NCBI GenBank assembly: GCA_002794735.1
Contig: NBAZ01000003.1
Span: forward strand, 744,001 to 808,000
Direction: 5' to 3'
Origin: Pyrrhoderma lamaoense
Lineage: Eukaryota > Basidiomycota > Agaricomycetes > Hymenochaetales > Hymenochaetaceae
DNA length: 64,000 nt
Notes under the pieces: generated by a model
What the model was told of the DNA's origin: nothing
Seen by the model: only the letters and a program-made list of their open reading frames with translations
Databases searched by the model: none
Program-made: the position numbers and the translations under genes
Part shown: piece by piece, positions 12,369 to 23,161 of the stretch
Position numbering within the stretch: position 1 is the stretch's first letter
How the letters are laid out: each line of letters starts with the position of its first letter

Positions 12369-14239
12369 CTATCGTATCAAGCCCCCAAAGTCCAGTTTAC
12401 TGTCCTTCTTAGACTCTTGATTCTCCTTCTTAGGGAAGCAATTCCAAAACCGTAGCGTTTCGTCCCCAGCACCAGTTACAATCGTATCGGCCTCTGGACT
12501 CATAGCCAAATAAAGTACTCGATGCGTATGTCCAGTAAGTGAAGCGACCATATCCAGACTAGGATATTTCCAGATGCAGATCTGGTTTTGGGCAGTTGTC
12601 GACGAAAATCCATGCGTTGAGACTAGCTCATGAGATGTCCTTGACCACGTGAGATTACAGACTTGGCTACCTGTATCTAATGATCGAAGTCCCTTCCCGT
12701 TTAGTACGTTCCAGAACCGAATAGTCTTGTCCTGTGTACCGCCGCCTGTTGCAAGAATGCCATGCATATGAGGATCCCAGGCGAGGGCTTTTACAGCGGC
12801 GGTGTGATCGTGAAATTTTAGTAGTGGGTGAGCTCCAGTAGCGTCCTCCGTTGAATTGCTTGTACCAGCAGTCAGGTCTGCTCGGCTTCCACTTAGACCT
12901 GCACCACGCTGCGAACCCCTGAGATCCCATATACAGACCTTATTGTCATTACCTCCACTTGCAAGTAAGGCGCTATGTGGATCGTCACTAGCATTCCACT
13001 TCAAACCACACACTTCTTGTCGATGACCGACGTATCGTCTGAAGGGGCGTATTGATGATTCACGAACATCTCGATGGTGTATGGTTCGGTCTCGTGAACC
13101 GGAGCTAAGAACATAAGCATTCCACGCCAGTGCCCCTACCCGTTGTGTATGTGCCTGGTTATAAGACCGTTGTAGTTGCAATGTGTGCGCGTCATATATA
13201 TGTAAACGCCCGAGTACAGTACCAATAGCAAGAGTAGTACCCTGCGCATAAGTGTCACTAATTAGTTCCTATTTACTACCGATAAGCTTGCCTACTAACT
13301 TTTTGAACCCACGAAATCGAGCTGATAGTATCAGTTTTTTCTAAGTCGCATAACTTTGAAACTGCAGCTGTATGTGCCGTCCATAGATAGACACATGATC
13401 CTAATCCGACACCAAGAACATTTGTACTGGACCAATCCACAAGATTCAGATAGAAATCATCTGCGAGGTCTGGCGCATCAAGTACGCGATAAGGTGTCTT
13501 TGATATATGTCGTAATTGACGTCTTGGACTCTCTAATAGTCTTTTGCTCTCAGCACGAACCGGGCTCAACGAGTATGACTCATCATTGGGAGTGTCAAGA
13601 CGACGAGTTGGTGTGACAGGATTTGAACCTGAGGGTGAGTTAAAGTTGAATAGCCGTTTTCTAGATGGTGTGGTGGGTAGAGTAGATGTGGATGCAGTCG
13701 CATTAGTATTGGTTCGTTCTGGAGAAGATGGCCGGGCTTTGGGTGGGGTAACCTCTGAGTGTAAAATAGACGTGAAGAGGGAGTTGGCTTGTTCTGAGTG
13801 TGCATATGCTATGAGCTCCTTCTTTTTACCACCATTGTGAGTTACATACCTTTGAGGGCATCCGATTCAGTAGGGATAATCCTGGTAGCCTTTGAAGGCG
13901 TCTGCGGTCCCCCATCTTCCATGAGATTATAACTAGTTCGGATGTCCCCTGCGTCCCTGGATGGTACGAATCTATCCGTGGCTGAGTTCCTGATCACGAT
14001 AGAAGAAAGGCTTGATCTGCTCACCTGTCGTTATAATCTTTGGGCCGTAGTTCCGGTGAGGATGGACCTGCACTATCATCTGTAGAACGCGAATCGAGTG
14101 ACGGCGTGGAGAGGTTTGCCACTCCAAAAATCGGATTCACGCGTGGCCTATTGCGGACAGGTGCATCGTCGTCATTATCCGTGTCTGGATGTGGAGCACG
14201 TAGGCGTTTTCCGAAAGGTGAGTTCTTGAGTCCTGACAT
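12369..14239 (-). CDS. CDH1: APC/C activator Cdh1 (Fizzy-related), WD40 protein
   Basis: The N-terminal C-box DRFVPSR, needed for APC/C binding, lies just after a very short intron (13990-14024). It is followed by a Ser/Thr/Pro-rich linker and the Fizzy signature KTPYRVLDAPDLADDFYLNL, then WD40 blades (NVLGVGLGSCVYLW, LASGGNDNKVCIWD, LATGGGTQDKTIRFWN, IVTGAGDETLRFWN). The protein ends with the diagnostic Ile-Arg tail (GGLIR, stop TAG at 12369) that docks on APC3/Cdc27. The ATG at 14239 (MSGLKNSPFGKRLRAPH) is chosen because the sequence upstream of it is not conserved in character. Cdh1 directs ubiquitination of mitotic cyclins and other substrates in late mitosis and G1. The gene is head-to-head with SPT7. 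Confidence 0.93.
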
Positions 14240-14853
14240 ATTCGTTGGTGTGTATCGTTCTCTGGTCGTATGCGCGTCTTTAGACGTTTTAAAGTATGCA
14301 AATGAGTAAGGAAATTGGTGTCGATATTGAGTGTATGTTTCTTGCGTTTGCGGGTGAACAGCAAGAATATGAGATAAGAGGAGAAGAAGCAAGCGGCATA
14401 GACAGTGTCAAGTGTTTAGCATAGAGTCAGAATGTTTTGGCCAGAAGCAGACAACCAAATCCGGGAGTCTTGGGGAGATGACGGCGGTAGGAGAGACGCG
14501 TTTCGCCACGGGTCGACACGCGTTTGTTCTGTTCGGTCACAGCCCTGTGACCTTGGGAGAACAACATCAATCTGCTTTTTAACCGTGATACATAAAATAG
14601 ATCAGTAGCAAAGTGCCATGTAGGTGCGCAAGAGCGTGGGTTTTGTGATTTTAAATCAACTAGATTCAACATAATTTTCTGCATTTTTGAGGTAAACTAT
14701 GTCAAGAACTGTCACGGAAAAACTAGACGCAAATGGTCTTTTTGATCTTGTGATGCACTTTCTTTCCTAATTCGGGAGATCGACACCGAACGCGCCTAAG
14801 GTCGGTCATTCATCCATGTCCATGTCTATGTACTTGTCTTCATCCGCTGCACG
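14240..14853. promoter_or_regulatory. Shared divergent promoter of CDH1 and SPT7
   Basis: A 614-bp interval separates two divergently transcribed, conserved genes. It must contain both 5' leaders and both promoters. No clear TATA box was seen. An alternative upstream ATG at 14699 is followed by a stop after 23 codons. Confidence 0.45.
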
Positions 14854-17800
14854 ATGAACGTACGTACTCATCCGCTTTCTCGGACTCTCATTTACTAATT
14901 TACGCGCATACAGAACCTGCTGCAGTCGTTGTCTTCCCAACGACTCCGGGTGCACGTGCCAGAAAGCGAGCTCAAGAGACTGCTCAGTGCAGTCAAGGAA
15001 GGCAGGGTCTGTCTTTCCTATTATTCACATTTATCCATCAGAACCGCTCACTTATTCTTTAGGGACATGACAATAAGCTTGCTGATGCTTTCTATGACTC
15101 CTTAGAGGGTGTCCTCAATGACCTTAAGACTGTCACCATCGTACGTGCCTGTCCTAAACTGTGGCGCGGTAACAACTCGGTTCTCATAAATTGATTCTTG
15201 AATTCATATAGGATAACCATGATGCTGAGGCTTTTCTCAAGCCAGTGTCAAAGCAAGACTACCCGGACTATCACGAGAGTATGGACATCTAGCTCATCCT
15301 TCGATATATGAGCTCATCAATTCCTATATAGTAATAACTCAACCTATGGACTTTTCATCCATGTTACGGAAAATAAAACAAAAACAGTATCGGAGTAAAG
15401 AAGAATTCGAACTTGATCTCGAGCTTATATGGGAGAACTGCTTTACATACAATACTGGCGAGGTATGTTTAGGCCTTTTTCCTCCAGCCTAGTATTAGAG
15501 TCACGAACATCTTTGTAGAATCACCCTCTACGGCTATGTGCAAAACGCCTTCAACATAAAGCACAGAAACTGTTGAAAAACATCACCGACAAGCGCGAAC
15601 GCTTGGAGCCTCCTATACCATCCGATGTACGCCCGAATGGAATACTGGTGAATGGAGCGGGCCATTCTCGTAAACACTCAGCAACTCCTATCCCCAAAAC
15701 AGTCATAGTCACCAGACGGCCTACAACTGCCCCTACTACTCCATCAACACTACCTATATCTCCTTCTCAAAGGCAAGAGATGAGTTTTGCTGATTCTCCG
15801 GCTTTTGTACGCACGCCATCTGGAATGGCAACCTTCAATGAACTAGATCGAGGTCTTGCTGAGAACGAGGCAGGACCATCACGCCTCCCGGTAGTAGAGA
15901 AACTACGAAATATAGTAACAGCTTCTGACCCCGCTAATGACTATTATGGTATGGAGGCTGCTAATGGTGACGTTGGTGATAAACGAAAGCTCATACTGAA
16001 CGGTGATATGCGTCCACGTAAAAGGATACGTACTAATTCAAAGTCCCGGTCTCGCTCTCTTACCCTGATACTGACCCTACCGAAATTTGGTGGGAAGCTT
16101 GTACATCCTCAACTTTAATGGCCAATGCTTTACCTACTCTTACCTATGCTTGCTCTCTTGATCGGGACCCATCCGAATCTCTAAATGCGAATTTAGAAGG
16201 TGTCCCTCCTGTGCCTAAACGTGTAAGAAAAAGAAAGAAGAAACGTCCTCCGGAACAACAAGATAACCCCCAAGGTCTCTACTAGGATATATCAATAACA
16301 ATATACGGACCCTACGCCGAGTACGACTCACTCATGAAAAGTTTATAGCTCTCAACTTGAGTAGTACAGATGAAAATCCGGCAGCCGGGACGGGTCCAAA
16401 TTTACCTATAGAGAATATCCCTGATATAAAACCTATCAACGAAAAAGATCTAGATGAAGGTGTTGTTGTGGATGATAGACCTTGGAGGCCTCAGGCTTCT
16501 GGGATCGAGTTGGGAGAGAGAAATGCTGACGCATGCTTGAGGTGGATGAGTACGAAAGTGTTGGAGCATGCAGGATTTGATAGTAGGATTTCGATATATT
16601 GCGCATTCCTTTTTCTCTATTAAACTACCTTTATTCTAGGTACCTCGAAGGCAGCGTTGGATGTGTTCACAGGTGTTGCTTCCGAATATCTGTTCAATGT
16701 GGAAGAACTCTTCGTTTTTTTTGTGACAAATACTCTCGCCAGATGTCTGCGGAGGTAAGAGGACAGCCCCATTATTATTTGTATAAATCAAAGTTATTAA
16801 TATTTTCATATTTTTCCCTAGGAAATCATTCTCCATACACTCTTTGAGAGTGGTATAACTCACGTCCGGGACTTAGAGCGGTATATTACCGATGATGTGA
16901 TTCGATACGGGAATCGTCTCAATGAGATGGAGAAGAAGCTAGTCAACGCATACAATGAAGTAGTAAGTTTATGTGCTTCTTATAATGGAATGATCCACTT
17001 ACGATTTTTTGCAGGCAAATGACGTTATGCTAGATGAAGAGGATGCCTTCTTTAATGAAGATGAAGAAGAAGAAGGCGAATTACTCATGTACTTCTTTAT
17101 AATTTCTTACCACGTTATCCTTGACAATAACACAAACGATGTCTCTTTCTAGGGGTAACTTTGCGGATACATTTGGTATTGATTTCCTGGGTTTGAAAGA
17201 ACTGGGCATCACAGAGGAACTTGGCTTGCAGAGTCTTTCAGTCCCAAGAAGACTTCTCCGGGGCAAGCACAGACAACGGAATGCTCAGAAAGGGTATGTT
17301 ATAGCCTAATTCACTTTAATACATCTACACATATCTTATTATATCTAACTGTAACAGAGCAAAACCATCCGAACCTCCACCTCCTTATCCTCCCCGCCTC
17401 CTTTTGTGCCTCTCGAGTCTGCACATGTGGATTCTCAGATCGGACTTCTCAAACCTTTCTATATCTCACGTTTCAACTCTCACGCTTTACGTACCTCTCC
17501 ATCACAGCCTCCACCCTTTATTTCTCCTCCCTCTCGTCCTCTTTCACCTACGACGGCACTGCAGCTTGAGCTTGAAGGCTCATTAGGCACGGGTCTAGGT
17601 GAACTGGGATCTATGGATACTTCTCTATCAGCAACAATAGCCCAGCAGCATCAACCTCTGCCCGTACGCAATCCTGCATCTGCTTCTGTTATTCTACCAG
17701 ACGAATCTCCGCCTACTACTCGGACAAAGAGTGGGCCTTTGGGTCAAATCATACGGCCCAGTGCAACTTCAGGAAAGAAGAAGTCCAAGCCAAAAGACCC

Positions 17801-18095
17801 TTCTTCTATAGCTCCAAATACGGCTAACTCTAATGTTAATAATGCTTCTGGTTCTGCTCCGAATGGGAATGGGATTTCAGGTGCGACTGGAGATGGGAAT
17901 GTGAATGGAGTGAATGGAATTATTGCGATTTCATCTACATCTGAAGAGAACGGTTCTGGGATCTTTACTAGTGGCATGGATATGAATAGAGGTATCAATG
18001 CCAGTTCCAGTACGAAGAAGAAATCAGGGACATCTAACGGTGTCGATACACCTGTTACGATACCTCCTGTGATGCCCGTGATGCCAGTTCTGTAA
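14854..18095 (+). CDS. SPT7: SAGA complex subunit Spt7 (bromodomain and histone fold)
   Basis: The first coding exon is only six bases (ATGAAC, donor GTACGT at 14860) and joins to NLLQSLSSQRLRVHVPESEL. The bromodomain runs over about 15210-15600 (DYPDYHEIITQPMDFSSML and FELDLELIWENCFTYN with the conserved Asn). After a disordered segment comes IWWEACTSSTLMANALP, then the histone-fold/BTP domain (about 16470-17000: RPWRPQASGIELGERNADAC, GRTLRFFCDKYSRQM, IILHTLFESGITHVRDLERY). An acidic patch, DTFGIDFLGLKELGI and a long Ser/Thr/Asn/Gly tail follow, ending at 18095. The frame change near 16043 is explained by a phase-1 intron ending TACTAATTCAAAG, with possible donors at 15967, 15976 and 16003. 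Spt7 scaffolds SAGA, the histone acetyltransferase co-activator, in the nucleus. Confidence 0.92.
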
Positions 18096-19789
18096 TTCCA
18101 ATTCTTGTGAATCGCTTCATAATCCTTGAACTCACAATTATCGATTTTGATCTGGGTCCTGAAATGCTAACCCCGTTTATCATTTATTTATACACCTACA
18201 CCCTTAGTCATAACTATTCGAATCACGAAAGCTCTCGTAATCATCCACAATAACCTCCCCCCCACCCCTTATCATTGATCTAGGATTTCCCTCCCCTTAT
18301 ATCTTTTCTCTCCTCTGTTGCGATATCATTCATCCATCATCTATCACTCAACTACTGCCACCCATCACACCAATCATACAATTATCATTTTTCTTGGCTT
18401 TTGCGTTTTTTCAGTAGCATTGCAAAAAAAGGGAATAGCAAATTTACATGCATACGTACACACAACTTCTCCGGCTTTTTATACACATCTCAACTGCGAC
18501 CTCTATATTCCTATCGATATTCTTCTCCTCTTCCCCTTCCCTTTCACTACTCTCTTCTTATATCCTTTTGTTCCCTTTGTGTCCAATCAGCTGTTCAAAT
18601 TCTTTCTTGAACCCGTTTAATTCTTATTTCGTCATTACCTATCCATGGTCGAGAAAAAAAAGGGGGGGATCATCGTCATTGTTATCCATTCTTTGTCTGC
18701 TGTGCTTTCTTCTCCGTGTCTTTTCCCTTTTTATTCCCGTTTTTCATAGGGGTTACTGTACATGCGTATATTTCACGGTCGATACCTATCTCATCCTTTT
18801 TCTTTCTTTTAATTCCCTCTTCTTCTCTTTATATAATCACCAGTAAGGTAGACGATACGACGATAAGACGATAGGTGACTTTCAAACAGATGGTTGTGGA
18901 AAAAGTTGTAATAGTGTATACTAATGATACACCATCAAATTTATTTACTCAGAATGTAATGTTAAATCTTTTCGGAACAGGAGTCGTTACAAATACTTGC
19001 ACTTGGGTAGGATGCAATCTATTAGGAAGTACAGGTGTGCTTACGAAAGGATGCCAAGAACCATATGCGATGTAAGCTATTTTAGATATCTTCTCGCCTG
19101 AATTTGAGGAAAATCTTGCCTGTGTACTTGTGCCTCACGTCCTTTCGTATAATCACCTGTGTTGTCAGATTATTTGATTTGATCGATTTTCAACTGGTAT
19201 GTGCTGTGGCCAAATCTCTTGCATGAACTAACTTAGTACCTGGTGTTGTACATGTACATACCAGCGTTGCTAAAATCAGAATCAAGCAGGACAGATTGAT
19301 AAGCCTAGTTTGTTAATTATTAATACCACTTAAAATGCGGTCACCATGAACAAAGATCAACCTTTTCGAGTCATTCATATATTTTGTCAGTAGTCTCGAG
19401 ATATCCATTCCTAAGTTGATCTTTAGTCTTATGCAATACAAGGAACCCAAGTCTGGGACGCTTTGAACTAGAAGTATAATTCCATATATTATCGTGATAT
19501 ACTACTTAAATCTTAGATCCCTGACTCCAGTCAGCTATAGTTCGATATCCTATACCGATATTAGCCCGAGTCAATTGGATATTAATGTGAATATTACAGG
19601 GGAAAAGAGAGGGGGAAAGGGGGCTTTAATAAGCCTCTAAGTATTCACGAGTGCTTATACAATATGCAATAAATAATATACTTTACATTCATGCTTGTAC
19701 TCTGTTGCAATATACATTGGGAGAAACTAGTTCAACCTTACATACATTAACTAGAACTACTTTCGTTCCTAGCCCCTTTCGCATCACAT
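18096..19789. other. SPT7 3' region, no gene seen
   Basis: The interval 18200-18850 is strongly pyrimidine-rich on the plus strand and yields several long but low-complexity shadow ORFs in all three frames. A 66-codon ORF at 18875-19075 has no recognisable content. Nothing else is supported. Confidence 0.45.
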
Positions 19790-21094
19790 TTACTGACCAT
19801 AGTATTCACGAGAATAACTCTGTCCATAACCTCCGCCTTCATAATAACCCTGTTGGGGGGTGGGGGAGGAGGAGCATATCCTCCACCATATCCAGGTCCC
19901 TGCTCATACCCACCCCCACCATATCCTCCTCCATATCCTCCTCCATATCCTCCTCCACCATATCCTGGCCCTCCCTCACCACCATACCTCTGTTCATACC
20001 AACCATAACTCTGACACCCCTGAGCCCCATACGGTGCCCCTCTCCCATAATTGTACTCATTTGCGGGCCCCTGTGAGGCTTGGGCATACTCCCACCCAGT
20101 ACCACCTTGATAGCGCGCCTCAGCAAGTGCATGTGCTTGGTGCTCGGCGAGCTTCTTCGCTTTGTGTCTGTCTAGCCAGTCTAGACCTTTCGTCTCAGCC
20201 AGTTTGTCGACTTCAGCAGCGGCTATGGCTGCGAGAATTTCCTATCACAGTTGTACGTATACATACATACGTAGATGTAGATGTGTACGCATCGTGATAT
20301 TGTGAGTTCAACAAGTGACAATATTAAATTTGGTTTGTTAGTAGGTTGATTTCAAATGATTGAACGATGAGTGGAGGGGTGGATGTATCATTTGATTAGA
20401 TAGATCAAAGTTAATCAATTATTAAAGACGGATGATGAAGTATGACATCATCGGAATATAAGTGGTTTGGGATATCACGGTCACATACAACAACGATAAA
20501 TGCAACAACGCAACATAAAGTTGAGAGCACATGTGTTGAGAAGACCGCATAATGTCCATGAGTTCATTGTCAACCAGTAGTCAGCCTCAAGATCGTTTTG
20601 GGGCGATGATGGAAGGTTGACTGACCTTCATTGTACCATGAGACACCTCTTGACCCGTTGCACGAAGATGAGACTCATATGCATGCATAGCAGCAAAACC
20701 GGCGGCAGCGGCGATAGCTATCAATGTCCAGTTTTGAGAGACGCATATATGATATCAAGATAAATCAGTCAGTCAAGGATTCATAAACATACTGTGAAAG
20801 AAAACAAGAGCATCATGCCAACGAGCCAGCCCCCAGCCGGTACCATTATACCAGGTTCAAAGACGTTGTATTCACAAGCGTATATCACGTCTCTGACTCA
20901 GTAAAAGTAGCTCATTTGTTCAAGCTAGTGAAGCTCAACCTAAGAGTTTTTTCTGATTAATAATGTTCACCTACATGCGTCAAACTAGACTCATGTTTTG
21001 GTTGTTCAGAAAGATATAGATCTTCGTAATGCTGCTGAGCTCTGTTCTCAGAGAACGGCGTGAAGCCACCAAACATTCCAAGTATGTTTTCCAT
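19790..21094 (-). CDS. CipC-like (DUF3759) protein with Gly/Tyr-rich tail
   Basis: The start at 21094 reads MENILGMFGGFTPFSENRAQ. After introns the CipC/DUF3759 core follows: AAGFAAMHAYESHLRATGQE, then EILAAIAAAEVDKLAETKGL and DWLDRHKAKKLAEHQAHALA, matching the usual AGAAxYEAxKAYExH and TKGLDxxDRxKAK pattern. The intron at about 20241-20632 (roughly 390 nt) is unusually long here. The core is extended by a tail rich in GYGGG and ending SYSREYYGQ. The core-side and end-side tail frames differ by one base at a G6-T-G5 run (19855-19866), so the C-terminus is either misassembled or shifted. CipC proteins are small, stress- or drug-induced fungal proteins of unclear biochemical role. Confidence 0.8.
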
Positions 21095-22102
21095 GTATGC
21101 GTTAGAGACAGTAGAGCAATGAGCTATCTCTCCGGTCCTAACTTTGGCTGACGAAGCGTTTGTTACTTGCGAAACAAAAACTCGTGTACGAAAAAAGGAG
21201 ATCGGTTATATGGCGGATTTGTAAAATTACTCTGCAGCCAGATCTCCTTCTAAGGAGTTATCGAGTACAGAAGAATGAGATAGGGAAGTATTTCAAGTTA
21301 TAAGAGGGTGTGGCGAGAAGAGGTTCTGTCTCCGATCCTTGAACGATGATGGGCTTCAGTTTATTCCTCATGCTCCCGTGCCCTTATATACGCAATAACT
21401 AGATGACCGCAATTAAATATAGTTCGTGTATAAAAATAGTCAGCAATTACTTTGCATCTCGGTCGGCATGTTACAGATGCCGCATTTGTGCACATGTCCG
21501 CCTCTATTTATAGAAGATCATGTTTTGTATGAATGGTATTAAACATTGATTCTCGGTGATAGAAACCGAATTTAGAATCAAATTAGAGGCATAGAAGTAT
21601 GTGTTTGAGTGTGCTTAAGTGTATGCGAGAAAGACAAAGCAAAGACTTGTTAGGCCAGTTTACACAGTTACTTTGAAACTTTCGAAAAGGATGCGACAGC
21701 TATTCAGTATGTATATTATGGTCTACTCAATCAATCCGAGCCTATTTCAATTCTATAATCTGGATCAGATAAGTGATTTAGAAGGATAAAAGCTATAAGT
21801 AGCTCATCAACGTTTTGAAAGGGAGAAATGCCATTGTAAATACTAAATAGCAAAACAGCTGCCTTCTAGTTTCTGAATGACATTACTATAAGACCTTGGA
21901 CAGCCGGCCCGTTGTCACTTTAGTTGATAAAGAAGCTGACGTAACTCTTATTTCTCACGGTCATCTTTACAACGGAGCCACCACTCCATTGTTTCAACGC
22001 CAATCCCAATAGAGAATAAAGTAACAAAGTTCATTAAGCGAGCTCACATATACGTATGTATTACGGGAATACGAGGAAAGGTGCGTGATCCATAAGTCAC
22101 AC
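21095..22102. other. Divergent intergenic region
   Basis: About 1 kb between the CipC-like gene start (minus) and the acidic-repeat gene start (plus). It carries both promoters. No gene or clear TATA was identified. Confidence 0.4.
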
Positions 22103-23161
22103 ATGCACGACACAAAATTGATAAAGAAGGAAATAGTGTCCTCGTTTGTTGATCTTACGTTCGATCCTTTACTTTACCCGAACCTTACTTTCAACAAACC
22201 AAACCACTCGCACTCCTCAGACTTCCTCTTGTCTACACACCCTCTCGACCAAATCTATTCTAGCCTCATTCCATCTGATACTGCACAGCTGGTTGCTAAG
22301 ATAGACACATCCGTATATAGTCATATCCATCTAGAATACACACCAAAAATGATACGTACAAAGGCTATTAGGAGCTTAAGAGTGGAGAATGACAGTTCCG
22401 ATTTCGATCCTACGTTCGACGGTCCTTCGTTAGTACTTACCATCAACGGCGACGATGAGGATCAACAAGCTAACAACAGTGATGCTTGTGCCTCAGAGTT
22501 GTTTGACGATGAAGACGGAGAAGCAAGCATCTATCACGGAGATGTATCATATTTAAGATCTACCGGTCCGAGTAGTATCAGAAACCAGAAACGCTATGTT
22601 GCTTACGACGACACTTATAGCGACGACGAAGAAGAAGAAGAAGATGGATACTACTCAGCTGATGAGTATCAAGAAGGCTGGAGTCGAGGATGTGGCTACG
22701 AAGGCGATGACGAGGATCGCTTCGGATCTAGGAATATTGAAGAACTTGAGGAGGAGGAAGAGAAAGAGAGAGAATTTGGATACGAAGGCGATGATGAACT
22801 TAGTCTTAGTGACTTTGAGGACGACATTGCTGACAGATATAACACTGAGGATGGATATATTGGTGACGATGATCTTAGTGAATGGGACGATGACGTCGAA
22901 TTTAGTGAAGACGAGACGATGAGTTGCAAGGGATATGTCGGGAGTGACGAGATCGATTGGGATTCTGAGACACTCTCAGAAGAGTATATCGAGAATGAAG
23001 AGGAAGTTGAACACGAGGAGCTATCAGATGAAATCGAGGTACGTGAAACATCCACCATTTCTGGCTATCGATTTGGGAGATCAGTGAGTTGACTATTGGC
23101 TGGCTTTTATGTTCCATTACAGGCCGAAGAAAAACAGAAAAAGGAAGAGAGAGAGACTTAA
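22103..23161 (+). CDS. Acidic protein with tandem GYxGDDE repeats
   Basis: The ATG at 22103 (MHDTKLIKKEIVSS) opens a frame of about 330 codons. From residue 110 or so it is extremely rich in Asp/Glu. Four repeats start with the motif Gly-Tyr-X-Gly-Asp/Ser-Asp-Glu/Asp (GYEGDDE, GYEGDDE, GYIGDDD, GYVGSDE) at spacings of about 25-28 residues; a looser copy (GYYSADE) precedes them. An intron with either a GTACGT donor (23039) or a GTGAGT donor near 23082, and an acceptor at 23122, leads in the same phase to AEEKQKKEERET and TAA at 23159-23161. No signal peptide is seen. Acidic repeats occur in histone chaperones and nucleolar proteins, but no family is recognised and function is unknown. Confidence 0.6.

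Noticed and set aside
16020..16120. Frameshift in SPT7
   Set aside because: A phase-1 intron with branch-like TACTAAT and several correct-phase GTGA donors accounts for the frame change.
18300..18850. Long overlapping ORFs downstream of SPT7
   Set aside because: Low-complexity CT-rich DNA is open in several frames at once. No domain and no consistent frame.
19839..20297. Met/Gly- and His-rich ORFs over the CipC tail
   Set aside because: Frame-shifted shadows of the Gly/Tyr repeat.
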